In this document: piece by piece, positions 18,882-27,451 of the stretch
Layout of the letters: each line of letters starts with the position of its first letter
Position numbering within the stretch: position 1 is the first letter of the stretch
Assembly (NCBI RefSeq): GCF_003119195.2
Contig: NZ_CP022255.1
Location: 496,001 to 560,000 of the forward strand
DNA: 64,000 bases
Direction of reading: 5' to 3'
Source: Azospirillum baldaniorum
GTDB taxonomy: Bacteria > Pseudomonadota > Alphaproteobacteria > Azospirillales > Azospirillaceae
Notes under the pieces: model-generated
Told to the model about the DNA's origin: nothing
Database searches by the model: none
What the model saw: only the letters and a program-made list of their open reading frames with translations
Program-made: the position numbers and the translations under genes

Positions 18882-18899
18882 AATGAACCATGAGTCATT
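18882..18899. promoter_or_regulatory. Operator-like palindrome A in divergent promoter region
   Basis: AATGAACCATGAGTCATT has matched ends AATGA/TCATT and a self-complementary centre CATG, so 14 of 18 positions are symmetric. It lies 50 bases upstream of the second Liv binding-protein gene. A related site is at 19099-19116, next to the divergent E1-alpha gene. The TetR regulator at the end of that plus-strand operon is the likeliest ligand-controlled binder, by position only. Confidence 0.6.
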
Positions 18900-18971
18900 T
18901 TTCATCGAGAATGTAACGCGCGCCAACTGTCAGCGCAACGGTGTATTTGAGCGGGATGCCCCAAGCGGCTG

Positions 18972-19079
18972 CCCTCACCCTATCCTTCCCCCGCTGGGCG
19001 GGGGAGGAAATCTCTGCATGATCCGCCAGAGCGTCATTCCCCCTCCCCCGCCCAGCGGGGGAGGGTCGGGGTGGGGGCA
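18972..19079. repeat. REPIN-like paired inverted repeat, type 2 (copy 2)
   Basis: The left arm, CCCTCACCCTATCCTTCCCC with the palindrome CCCCGCTGGGCGGGGG, is mirrored by CCCTCCCCCGCCCAGCGGGG and GAGGGTCGGGGTGGGGGC on the right. It occupies the middle of the 373-base divergent region between the two operator-like palindromes. This is the same sequence class as the element at 13911-13997. Confidence 0.78.
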
Positions 19080-19098
19080 AACAGACTGCTTGACTGAA

Positions 19099-19116
19099 AC
19101 ATGAATCATCATTCAT
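19099..19116. promoter_or_regulatory. Operator-like palindrome B in divergent promoter region
   Basis: CATGAATCATCATTCATT contains the perfect 6-4-6 inverted repeat ATGAAT-CATC-ATTCAT. Read on the other strand it follows the AATGA, two bases, SATG, two bases, TCAT pattern of the site at 18882-18899. It lies about 90 bases upstream of the E1-alpha start. Two matching sites, one by each divergent operon, suggest control by a single regulator. Confidence 0.6.
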
Positions 19117-19205
19117 TGTTTGGTCGACCAACGGAGCATCGACTCCGCACCGCGCTTTCCCACACACACCGGCGGGGCGCGGAAGAAACGCGAAGGGAGG
19201 CATCC

Positions 19206-20219
19206 ATGCCGTCATCCGCCGCTCAGGCAGATCCGATTCCGGCCAACCCAATCCCAACCGACCGGCGGCTGGCGCTCCACCGCACCATGCAGACGATCCG
19301 AGCGACCGAAACCACCCTGTCCCGGCTGTTCGCTGACGGCGAGATCCCCGGCTTCATCCATCTCAGCGTCGGGCAGGAGGCGGTCGCCGCCGGGGTTGTC
19401 GGCGCGCTGGGGCCGCGGGACAGCTTCGCCACCACCCACCGTGGCCACGGCCATGTGCTGGCCCGCGGCGTGAGGCTCGACCTCTTCTTCAAGGAGATCA
19501 TGGGACGCGCCGGCGGCATCTGCGGCGGGCGCGGCGGCTCCATGCACGTCGCCGACCTGTCGCTCGGCGTGCTGGGGGCCAATGGCATCGTCGGGGCCGG
19601 GCTGCCGCTCGCCACCGGGAGCGCGCTCGCCCACCAGACGCGGCGCACCGGCGGCGTGGCGGTCGCCTTCTTCGGCGACGGCGCCATGGCCGAGGGCGCC
19701 CTGCACGAGTGCCTGAACATGGCGGCGCTGTGGAAGCTGCCGATGGTCTTCGTCTGCGAAAACAACGGCTGGTCGGAATTCTCGCCGACCTCCACCCAGT
19801 TCGCCGCGACTCTCGACAAGCTGGGCGCCGCCTTCGGCGTGCCGCACCGCCGGGTGGACGGCAACGACGTCGCCGCGGTGGCCGAAACCGCCGCGGAGGT
19901 GGTGGAGGCCGCCCGCAGCGGCGGGCCACGCATCCTGGAATGCCTGACCACGCGCTGGCACGGCCATTTCGAGGGCGATCCGCAGCGCTACCGCAACGCC
20001 GACGAAGTCGCCGGCCTGTCGCAGAACGACCCGTTGCGCCGCTCCGCCGAGGCGCTGCTCGCCGCCGGGATCGAGGAATCGGCGCTCGCCGCCCTGGTCG
20101 ACTCGGTGGACGCCGAAATCCGCGACGCCCTGGAGGCCGCCCGCGCCGACGCCCTGCCCGACGTGGACGCCGCCTTCCGCGACGTCTACACGCCGACCAC
20201 CCTCACCGCCGGGGCCTGA
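19206..20219 (+). CDS. 2-oxoacid dehydrogenase E1 component, alpha subunit (acetoin/branched-chain type)
   Basis: This 337-residue ThDP-dependent subunit shows THRGHGHVLARG, the GGRGGSMH loop and the ThDP/Mg motif FFGDGAMAEGALHECLNMAA...ENNGW. ATG 19206 is preceded by GAAGGGAGG 5 bases upstream; an earlier ATG at 19101 overlaps the operator-like site and is less likely. With the beta subunit and E2 it would decarboxylate a 2-oxoacid, or cleave an acetoin-like ketone, and form an acyl-CoA. The substrate cannot be told from sequence. Enoyl-CoA hydratase and acyl-CoA dehydrogenase neighbours suggest a branched or cyclic carbon skeleton. Confidence 0.93.
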   Translation: MPSSAAQADPIPANPIPTDRRLALHRTMQTIRATETTLSRLFADGEIPGFIHLSVGQEAVAAGVVGALGPRDSFATTHRGHGHVLARGVRLDLFFKEIMGRAGGICGGRGGSMHVADLSLGVLGANGIVGAGLPLATGSALAHQTRRTGGVAVAFFGDGAMAEGALHECLNMAALWKLPMVFVCENNGWSEFSPTSTQFAATLDKLGAAFGVPHRRVDGNDVAAVAETAAEVVEAARSGGPRILECLTTRWHGHFEGDPQRYRNADEVAGLSQNDPLRRSAEALLAAGIEESALAALVDSVDAEIRDALEAARADALPDVDAAFRDVYTPTTLTAGA

Positions 20220-20225
20220 TTTCCG

Positions 20226-21200
20226 ATGCCGAAGCCTTTGCGCTATGTGAACGCCGTCGCCCAGGCCCTCAACGACGCGATGGCCGCCGACCCCGCCGTG
20301 ATGCTGATGGGCGAGGACGTGGCCGCCGCCGGCGGGCCGTTCAAGGCGACCCGCGGCCTGCTCGACGCCCACGGGCCGGAGCGGGTGCGCGACACGCCGA
20401 TCTCCGAGGCCTCCCTGGTCGGCGCCGCCGTCGGGGCCGCGCTGACCGGCATGAAGCCGGTGGTCGAGATCATGTTCATGGATTTCGTGACGCTCGCCAT
20501 GGACGCCGTGGTCAACCAAGCCGCCAAGGCCCGCTTCATGTTCGGCGGGCAGTGCAGCGTGCCGATGGTGCTGCGCACGCCGCACGGCGGCGGGCTGAAC
20601 GCCGGGCCGCAGCATTCGCAGTGCCTGGAGGCGTGGTTCGCCCACATCCCCGGCCTGCGCGTCGTCTGCCCGGCCACCGTCGCTGACGCCTACAGCCTGC
20701 TGCGTGCCGCCATCGAGGCGCCGGACCCCGTCGTCGTCGTCGAGAACAAGGCGCTCTACGCGCTTCAGGGCGACATCGACGTGAACGCCCCGCGCGAGGT
20801 CGGCAAGGCGCGCATCGACCGGGCGGGCCGCGACGCCACCATCGTCACCTACGGCGCCACCCTCTACGCCGCCCGCGCCGCCGCCGACCGGCTGGCCACC
20901 GAGGGCATCGAGGCGGAAATCGTCGATCTGCGCTGGATCCAGCCCTGGGACGAGGAGGCCGTCTTCGCCTCCGTCGCCAAGACCCACAGGGTGGTCATCG
21001 CCCACGAGGCGGTGCAGGCCTTCGGCGTCGGGGCGGAGATCGCCGCGCGCATCGCCGCGGACGCCTTCGACGACCTCGACGCCCCGGTGCTGCGGGTCGG
21101 CGCGCCCTTCATGCCCATCGCCTTTGCCAAGACCCTCGAAGCGGCCTATCTGCCCGACGCCGACCGGATCGTCGCGGCGGTCAAGAGCACGCTCGCCTGA
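20226..21200 (+). CDS. 2-oxoacid dehydrogenase E1 component, beta subunit
   Basis: This 324-residue transketolase-like pyrimidine domain plus C-terminal domain has the typical start RYVNAVAQALNDAMAADPAVMLMGEDVA. It also has the segments TPISEASLVGAAVGAALTGMKPVVEIMFMDF and VVIAHEAVQAFGVGAEIAARI. It begins 6 bases after the alpha gene. It forms the alpha2beta2 E1 heterotetramer with the preceding gene product and hands the acyl group to the lipoyl domain of the E2 at 22016. The length is normal for the family. Confidence 0.95.
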   Translation: MPKPLRYVNAVAQALNDAMAADPAVMLMGEDVAAAGGPFKATRGLLDAHGPERVRDTPISEASLVGAAVGAALTGMKPVVEIMFMDFVTLAMDAVVNQAAKARFMFGGQCSVPMVLRTPHGGGLNAGPQHSQCLEAWFAHIPGLRVVCPATVADAYSLLRAAIEAPDPVVVVENKALYALQGDIDVNAPREVGKARIDRAGRDATIVTYGATLYAARAAADRLATEGIEAEIVDLRWIQPWDEEAVFASVAKTHRVVIAHEAVQAFGVGAEIAARIAADAFDDLDAPVLRVGAPFMPIAFAKTLEAAYLPDADRIVAAVKSTLA

Positions 21201-21224
21201 ACGCCCCACGGGAGGACCAGCATC

Positions 21225-22013
21225 ATGACGGACGAACGCCCCATCCTGACCAGCCGCGACGGCGCCGTGGGCCTGATCACCATCAACCGCCCGACGACCC
21301 TCAACGCGCTCGACGTGCCGACCCTGCTGGAGCTGGAACGGGCGCTGGGCGAGCTTGAGAGCGACGACGGCGTGCACGTCATCGTCGTCACCGGGGCCGG
21401 CGAGCGCGCCTTCGTGGCCGGCGGCGACATCGCCGACCTCGACAGCCGCCAGGGCCTCGCCCACTATCTCGACTTCGCCGAGGTCGTCCACCGGGTGTTC
21501 CGCCGGTTCGAGACCTGCGACAAGCCGACCATCGCCGCCGTCAACGGCTGGGCGCTCGGCGGCGGGACCGAGCTGGTGCTGTCGCTCGACATCCGCATCG
21601 CCGCCGACACCGCGAAGTTCGGCCTGCCGGAGATCAATCTCGGCCTGTTCCCCGGCGCCGGCGGCACCCAGCGCATCCTGCGCCAGATCCCACCTTGCCG
21701 GGCGCGCGAGCTGGTCTTCACCGGCGACCAGTTCACCGCCGCCGAGGCCGTCGCCTGGGGATTGGTCAACCGCGCCGTCCCCAAGGCCGATCTGATGGCC
21801 GAGGCGATGGCCACCGCCCAGAAGATCGCCGCCAAGTCACCGCTGATCCTGAAACTGACCAAGCGCACGCTGCGCCATGGCGCGGAAATGCCGCTCGGCG
21901 CCTCGCTGGCCTACGAGCAGGCGATGATCGGGCTGGTGCTGGACAGCCAAGACGCGCACGAGGGCTGCCGCGCCTTCCTGGAGAAGCGCAAGGCCGCCTT
22001 CACGGGGCAATGA
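21225..22013 (+). CDS. Enoyl-CoA hydratase (crotonase family)
   Basis: This 262-residue crotonase has TGAGERAFVAGGDIADL and NGWALGGGTELVLSLDIRIAAD for the oxyanion hole. LPEINLGLFPGAGGTQRILRQI carries the second catalytic glutamate, and the full length is present. A GGGAGGACC ribosome-binding site precedes the ATG. It is embedded between E1-beta and E2, which is unusual for a 2-oxoacid dehydrogenase operon and ties oxidative decarboxylation to a beta-oxidation-like step. The first catalytic glutamate position is not clearly conserved, so an isomerase or hydrolase activity is possible. Confidence 0.92.
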   Translation: MTDERPILTSRDGAVGLITINRPTTLNALDVPTLLELERALGELESDDGVHVIVVTGAGERAFVAGGDIADLDSRQGLAHYLDFAEVVHRVFRRFETCDKPTIAAVNGWALGGGTELVLSLDIRIAADTAKFGLPEINLGLFPGAGGTQRILRQIPPCRARELVFTGDQFTAAEAVAWGLVNRAVPKADLMAEAMATAQKIAAKSPLILKLTKRTLRHGAEMPLGASLAYEQAMIGLVLDSQDAHEGCRAFLEKRKAAFTGQ

Positions 22014-22015
22014 CC

Positions 22016-23251
22016 ATGGTCCGCGAACTGGTGATGCCCAAGCTGGGGCTGACGATGACCGAGGGGGTGCTCGCCGAATGGCGGGTATCGCCCGGCCAGC
22101 CCTTCCGCAGCGGCGACGTGCTGCTCGTCGTCGAAACCGACAAGATCGCCTCGGAGGTCGAGGCCGACAGCGACGGCGTGCTGATCGAGACGACCATCCC
22201 GGCCGGCGAGACGGTGGCCGTCGGCACCCCGATCGCCCGCTGGTCCGCCAATGGCGCGGGCGCCGCCCCCGCTCCGGAGCCGGCGGAGACGCCCGCCGCG
22301 AACCCCGCCCCGACACCCGTCGCCACCAACGCCCGCCCCCTGCCCGCCCCGGTCCGCGCCAACGGGGAGCGCATCCTGTCGACTCCCCTCGCCCGCCGCC
22401 GCGCCGAGGGGCTGGGCGTCGATCTCGGGACGGTGACCGGCAGCGGCCCGCGTGGCCGCATCAAGGTGGCCGATGTCGAGGCGGCGGCTCAAACGCGGCC
22501 AGCGCCTCAGCCTGCACCCCAGGTGCCAAAGGTCGAGGCTTCCGCCGGGGAACGGTCGAAGCCCACCACCTTGCAAGCGACCATCGCCCGTCGCCTGACC
22601 GCCGCCAAGCGCGACGTCCCGCACTTCTACCTCGCCGCCGAGGCCGAGGTGACGGAGCTGGCGGCGCTGCGCGACCGGTTGAACGCCGACACCGAGTCCG
22701 GACTTCCGCGGATTTCGATGACCCATCTGGTGCTGGCCGCGGTCGGGCGGGCGCTCGCCGCCATGCCGGAAATGGACCGGGTGTGGGACGACGAGCCTTC
22801 CGGCGGCGCGATCCTCAGCCTCGGGCAGGGCGACATCGGCATGGCGGTGGACACGCCGCGCGGGCTGGTCGCCCCGGTGCTGCGCGGGGCGGCGACCCTG
22901 CCGCTCGACCGACTGGCGGCGGAGGCCGCGTCGCTGACCCGCCGCGCCCGCGACGGCCGCCTGACGGAGGAGGACTTCCAGGGCGGCGCCGTCACCGTGT
23001 CGAACGCCGGCATGCACAACGTCACCTACATGACCTCGATCATCAATCCCGGCCAGTCGAGCATCCTCGGCGTCGGCAGCGTCCGCTCCGTCTTCCGTCC
23101 CGACGAGGCGGGAGCCCCGGTGCTGAAGCGCGAACTCGGCCTCGTCCTGTCGGCGGACCACCGGCTGTTCGACGGCGTGACCGCCCTGGCCTTCCTCAAC
23201 CGCATCATCGCCGGGCTGGAGCGGCCTTTGCGCCTGCTTCGCGCCGCCTGA
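22016..23251 (+). CDS. Dihydrolipoyl acyltransferase (E2) of the 2-oxoacid dehydrogenase complex
   Basis: This 411-residue E2 has one lipoyl domain with the modified lysine in VETDKIASE (Lys 43), an Ala/Pro linker, a peripheral-subunit-binding domain at about 118-155 (ILSTPLARRRAEGLGVDL) and a catalytic domain with the motif DHRLFDG near the C terminus. ATG 22016 is preferred because GGGG lies 8 bases upstream; an ATG at 22010 overlapping the hydratase stop is the alternative. No lipoamide dehydrogenase (E3) gene lies nearby, so E3 must come from elsewhere in the genome. Confidence 0.94.
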   Translation: MVRELVMPKLGLTMTEGVLAEWRVSPGQPFRSGDVLLVVETDKIASEVEADSDGVLIETTIPAGETVAVGTPIARWSANGAGAAPAPEPAETPAANPAPTPVATNARPLPAPVRANGERILSTPLARRRAEGLGVDLGTVTGSGPRGRIKVADVEAAAQTRPAPQPAPQVPKVEASAGERSKPTTLQATIARRLTAAKRDVPHFYLAAEAEVTELAALRDRLNADTESGLPRISMTHLVLAAVGRALAAMPEMDRVWDDEPSGGAILSLGQGDIGMAVDTPRGLVAPVLRGAATLPLDRLAAEAASLTRRARDGRLTEEDFQGGAVTVSNAGMHNVTYMTSIINPGQSSILGVGSVRSVFRPDEAGAPVLKRELGLVLSADHRLFDGVTALAFLNRIIAGLERPLRLLRAA

Positions 23252-23270
23252 CCTGAAAAAGAGACCCCCC

Positions 23271-24443
23271 ATGGACTTTCAGCTTTCCGAAGAACAGCGC
23301 CTGATGATCGAGACGGCGTCGCGCGTCGGCGCCGAGTTCGGTCCCGACTATTGGCGCGAGCAGGACGCGAAGAAGACCTTCCCGACCGAAGCCTGGGCCG
23401 GCATCTGCGAATCCGGCCTCGGCGGCGTCTCCCTGCCCGAGGAGTATGGCGGTTCCGGCCTCGGCATGCTCGACATGGCGCTGGTGGTCGAGGCGCTGTC
23501 GGCGGCCGGCGGCGGCGCGACGCTGGCTCAGCTCTTCATGATCAACCCGATCTTCGGCGGCGTGGCGCTGGCGAAGTTCGGCAGCAAGGCCCAGAAGGAC
23601 GCCATGCTGCCCGCCCTGATCCAGGGCAAGCTGAACTTCTGCATGGCGCTGACCGAGCCGAACGCCGGCTCCAACAGCCTGGAGATCCGCACCTTCGCCC
23701 ACGCCGACGGCCAGGGCTGGCGGCTGAAGGGCCAGAAAATCTGGATCACCGGGGTGCCCGACGCGCAGAAGATGCTGGTGGTCGCCCGCACCACCCGGCT
23801 GGAGGAGGCGGGCCGCCGCACCGCCGGCATCAGCCTGTTCCTGATCGACGTCGACCGCGAGGGCCTCAGCCACCAGCCGATCGAGAAGGTCGGCACCAAC
23901 ACACTGGCCTCCAGCACCGTCTATTTCGACGACGTGCGGATCGAGCCGGACGAGCTGATCGGCACGCTCGACGGCGGCTGGCACCAGCTTCTCGACGTGC
24001 TGAACACCGAGCGCATCGTCACCACCGCCGGTCTGGTCGGCGCCGGCAGCCTCGCCATCCGGCTGGCGGTGGATTACGCCAAGGACCGCAAGGTGTTCGG
24101 CGACAAGCCGGTGGCCGCCTACCAGGGGGTCCAGTTCCCGCTCGCCCAGGCGCACGCCGAGCTGCAATGCGCCCGGCTGATGAACCTGAAGGCGGCGTCC
24201 CTGTGCGACACGGGCCTGCCCTACGGCAGCGAGGCCAACATCGCCAAGCTGATCGCGGCGCAGGCGGCGTCCCACGCCATCGAACGGTCGATGCAGGCGA
24301 TGGGCGGGATGGGCTACGCCAAGGAATACCATGTCGAGCGGCTGTGGCGCGACGCAAGGCTGTTCCGCTTCGCCCCGGTGTCGGAAGAGATGGTGTTGAA
24401 CTTCATCGCCATGCACGATCTCGGCATGCCGAAATCCTACTGA
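23271..24443 (+). CDS. Acyl-CoA dehydrogenase
   Basis: This 390-residue flavoprotein has the normal family layout: CMALTEPNAGSNSLEIRT, WRLKGQKIWITG and MQAMGGMGYAKEYHVERLWRDAR. The usual C-terminal catalytic glutamate (IYEGT) is replaced by FAPVSEEM. A glutamate in LNTERIVTTAG (Glu 247) lies where isovaleryl-CoA dehydrogenase keeps its base. This suggests, by inference, an enzyme for a 3-branched or bulky acyl-CoA. It follows the E2 gene after 19 bases and precedes the acyl-CoA synthetase. Confidence 0.93.
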   Translation: MDFQLSEEQRLMIETASRVGAEFGPDYWREQDAKKTFPTEAWAGICESGLGGVSLPEEYGGSGLGMLDMALVVEALSAAGGGATLAQLFMINPIFGGVALAKFGSKAQKDAMLPALIQGKLNFCMALTEPNAGSNSLEIRTFAHADGQGWRLKGQKIWITGVPDAQKMLVVARTTRLEEAGRRTAGISLFLIDVDREGLSHQPIEKVGTNTLASSTVYFDDVRIEPDELIGTLDGGWHQLLDVLNTERIVTTAGLVGAGSLAIRLAVDYAKDRKVFGDKPVAAYQGVQFPLAQAHAELQCARLMNLKAASLCDTGLPYGSEANIAKLIAAQAASHAIERSMQAMGGMGYAKEYHVERLWRDARLFRFAPVSEEMVLNFIAMHDLGMPKSY

Positions 24444-24492
24444 GCGAAGCCGGCGGATAAGCCGGCCGCACATCCCGAGGGAGGGGACACCC

Positions 24493-26007
24493 GTGGTCAA
24501 TCTGAGCGCCTTCATCCGGTTCCACGCGCTGCGCACGCCGGAACGGCTGGCGCTGGTCTATGGCGACCAGCGCATCAGCTACGCCGACTTCCTCGACCGC
24601 ATCGGGCGCATGGCCGCCTTCCTCCACCGGCGCGGCGTGCGCGAGAGCGACGTGGTGGCGGTGGTGATGAAGAACAGCGCCGCCTTCCTGGAGATCGCCT
24701 TCGCCGCCAGCCACCTCGGCGCGGTGTTCCTGCCGATCAACTACCGGCTGGCCGCCCCCGAGGTCGCCTTCATCACCGGCAACGCCGGGGCGGTGCTGGT
24801 CTTCGCCGACACCGAGCTGGCGGCGGCGGTGACGGACGACCCACGCGCCGTCCTGGTCGACGCTGCGGCGCAGGCGGACGGGCGGGCGCTGGCCGGCACG
24901 GAGGGACCGGTGCCGCCGATGCGGGTGCGCGGCTCGCAGGATCTGTTCCGGCTGATGTACACGTCGGGCACCACCGACCACCCCAAGGGGGTCATGCATT
25001 CCTACGAGAACTTCTATTGGAAATGCATGGACCATGTGACCGCGCTGGGGCTGACGGCGGAGGACCGGCTGCTGGCGGTCGGGCCGCTGTACCATGTCGG
25101 CGCCTTCGACCTGCCCGGCCTCGCGGTGCTGTGGCTGGGCGGAACGATCTGCCTGCTGCGCGACTTCGACCCCGACACCGCCCTCGCCGCCATCGAGCGC
25201 GAGCAACTGACCGGCGCCTGGTTCGCCCCGGTGATGGTCGGGCGCATCCTGTCCCACCCGGAGCGCGGGCGCTACGACGTCTCCAGCCTGAAATGGGCGA
25301 TCGGCGGCGGCGAGCGCACGCCGGAGCAGCGCATCCGCGACTTCACCGGCCTGTTCGCCAACGCCCGCTACATCGACGGTTACGGCCTGACGGAGAGCTG
25401 TTCGGGCGACACGCTGATGGAGGCCGGGCGCGAGATCGAGAAGATCGGCTCGACGGGACGAGCGCTCGCCCATGTGGAGATCGACATCCGCGACGATGCC
25501 GGCACCTCCCTGCCCGCCGGGGACATCGGGGAGATCTGCCTGCGCGGACCGAAGGTCACCAAGGGCTACTGGAAGGACCCGGAGAAGACGGCGCGCAGCT
25601 TCTACGGCGACTGGTTCCGAACCGGCGACGTCGGCTATCTCGACGCCGACGGCTTCCTGTTCCTGACTGACCGCAAGAAGGACATGATCATCAGCGGCGG
25701 CGAGAACATCGCCTCCTCGGAGATCGAACGGGTCGTCTTCCTGCTGCCCCAGGTCGTCGAGGTCGCCGTCATCGCCGTCCCCGACGAGCGCTGGGGCGAA
25801 GTGCCGGCGGCGGTCGTGGTGCTGAAGGAGGGCGAGAGCCTCGACGCCGAGACGCTGGAGCAGCACTGCCGCCGGCACCTTGCCGGTTTCAAGATCCCCA
25901 AGCGCCTGCTGCTGCGCGAGGCGCTGCCGCGCAACCCGTCCGGCAAGGTGCTGAAGCGCGTGCTGCGCGATGAACTGGCCCCCGCCCAACCGGAGGACAC
26001 CCCATGA
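24493..26007 (+). CDS. Long- or medium-chain acyl-CoA synthetase (AMP-dependent)
   Basis: This 504-residue adenylate-forming ligase has FRLMYTSGTTDHPKGVMHSYE, YGLTESCSGDTLM, WFRTGDVGYLDADGFLFLTDRKKDMI and the C-terminal catalytic lysine in NPSGKVLKR. GTG 24493 is used as start, with CGAGGGAGGGG a few bases upstream. It overlaps the next gene by 4 bases. It would activate the acid brought in by the divergent Liv-type transporter. The ligand pocket cannot be interpreted by eye. Confidence 0.93.
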   Translation: MVNLSAFIRFHALRTPERLALVYGDQRISYADFLDRIGRMAAFLHRRGVRESDVVAVVMKNSAAFLEIAFAASHLGAVFLPINYRLAAPEVAFITGNAGAVLVFADTELAAAVTDDPRAVLVDAAAQADGRALAGTEGPVPPMRVRGSQDLFRLMYTSGTTDHPKGVMHSYENFYWKCMDHVTALGLTAEDRLLAVGPLYHVGAFDLPGLAVLWLGGTICLLRDFDPDTALAAIEREQLTGAWFAPVMVGRILSHPERGRYDVSSLKWAIGGGERTPEQRIRDFTGLFANARYIDGYGLTESCSGDTLMEAGREIEKIGSTGRALAHVEIDIRDDAGTSLPAGDIGEICLRGPKVTKGYWKDPEKTARSFYGDWFRTGDVGYLDADGFLFLTDRKKDMIISGGENIASSEIERVVFLLPQVVEVAVIAVPDERWGEVPAAVVVLKEGESLDAETLEQHCRRHLAGFKIPKRLLLREALPRNPSGKVLKRVLRDELAPAQPEDTP

Positions 26008-27422
26008 CCGCTCCCGACACCCTGGCGACGGCCATCGCCCGCTTCGTCGCCGGCCTGACCCTGGACAGCCTGCCGCCCGACGTGGTGGAAAAGGCGCGGG
26101 TCTGCCTGCTGAACGGTTACGGAATCGCGCTCGGCGGCCACGACACCCCCTACGCCCCGGTGGCGCGGGCGGCGGCGCTGGCCCTGCACGGCGAACGATC
26201 CGACGGCGCCACCATGCTGGGCGACAACACATCTGGCAGGAGCCGGCGGACCAGCGTCCCCGGCGCTGCACTCGCCGGTTCCGCGCTGTTCCATGGCCGG
26301 GCGCAGGAGGACACCTGCGGCGCCGCCCACATCGGCGCCGTGCTGATCCCGCTGTTGACCGCGCTGGTCGAGGCCGGCGACGGCCCGGTCGAACGGCTGC
26401 TGCCGGCCCTGGTCGCCGGCTACGAGGCGGGAGGGCTGCTGGAGAACGCCTTCTCGCCACTGACCACGCCCGCCGGCCTGCGCGCCTCGCCGCTCTACGG
26501 CACAGTGGCCGCCGCCGCCGGCGCGGCGTACCTGCTCGGCCTGCCGGAGGACCGTATCGCGGCGGCGCTCGCCAACGCCGCCTCCTTCACCGGCGGCATC
26601 CTGCAATCCTTCGACGACGGCACCGACGAGTGGCGCTATCAGGTCGGCGTCGCCGCGGTAAACGGGTTGACGGCGGCGCGGCTGGCGGCGGCGGGCTCGG
26701 TCTCCGCCCCCCACGCCTTCGAAGGACGGACCGGCTTCGTCCGCGCCTTTGCCCGTACCGGCTGCGATCCCGTGGAGCTGGCGGTGCGGCTGGGCCGAGA
26801 CTGGTCGATCCACCGCGTCACCTTCAAGCCCTACCCGGTCTGCGCCTTCAACCAAACCCCGGTCACCGCGGCGCTCGCCCTGCGCGACGAAGTGGCGGGG
26901 CGGGCCGTCCGGTCGGTGACCGTGCGCATGAACCCGTTCGAAACCGGCTATGCCGGCATGGATTCGAAGGGACCCTTCGCCAGCATCTCCGGCACGCTGA
27001 TGAGCATTCCCTTCTGCATCGCGCTGACGCTGCTGCGCGGCGTGCCGACCATGGAGACGATGACCCGCTACGACGACGGCGCGGTCAACGCCCTGGTCGA
27101 GCGGGTCGCCCTCGTCCCCGACGAGGGCGTGCGGCGGCTGTGCTGCGCCATCGAGGTGGTGTTGGAGGACGGCACGGCGCTGACCCGCCGCCAGGATATG
27201 ACGACCGACGACTTCTCCCTGCCCTGGGAAGAGGTGAGCGCGCTGGTCCGCCGCATCGGCGACGAAACCGGGGTGCCCTCCGACGCCTACGACCGGATCG
27301 AGCGTTTCGCCCGCGCCCTGCCCGACGCGGAGATCAACGACGTGCTGGAGGCGTTCGGGCGGCTTCCCGATCACCCGCATCAGGCGTCGGTTTCTCTCGT
27401 CAAAGGCGTGGGGAACGGCTAA
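26004..27422 (+). CDS. MmgE/PrpD family protein
   Basis: This 472-residue protein of the MmgE/PrpD fold (2-methylcitrate dehydratase, cis-aconitate decarboxylase and related enzymes) has RVCLLNGYGIALGGHDTPYAPVARA, the GSALFHGRAQEDTCGAAHIG segment and VTFKPYPVCAFNQTPVTAAL. These correspond to the conserved active-site and hinge regions. The start overlaps the acyl-CoA synthetase stop by 4 bases. No citrate-synthase-like gene is near, so a general methylcitrate cycle is unlikely; a dehydratase, decarboxylase or cis-trans isomerase for a pathway-specific polycarboxylate is possible. Confidence 0.9.
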   Translation: MTAPDTLATAIARFVAGLTLDSLPPDVVEKARVCLLNGYGIALGGHDTPYAPVARAAALALHGERSDGATMLGDNTSGRSRRTSVPGAALAGSALFHGRAQEDTCGAAHIGAVLIPLLTALVEAGDGPVERLLPALVAGYEAGGLLENAFSPLTTPAGLRASPLYGTVAAAAGAAYLLGLPEDRIAAALANAASFTGGILQSFDDGTDEWRYQVGVAAVNGLTAARLAAAGSVSAPHAFEGRTGFVRAFARTGCDPVELAVRLGRDWSIHRVTFKPYPVCAFNQTPVTAALALRDEVAGRAVRSVTVRMNPFETGYAGMDSKGPFASISGTLMSIPFCIALTLLRGVPTMETMTRYDDGAVNALVERVALVPDEGVRRLCCAIEVVLEDGTALTRRQDMTTDDFSLPWEEVSALVRRIGDETGVPSDAYDRIERFARALPDAEINDVLEAFGRLPDHPHQASVSLVKGVGNG

Positions 27423-27451
27423 ATCCGGGACGGAGAGGGAGATTGCAGGCG

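Noticed and set aside
19212-21491. 759-codon minus-strand frame opposite the E1 genes
   Set aside because: Antisense to E1-alpha and E1-beta, both with full ThDP motifs.
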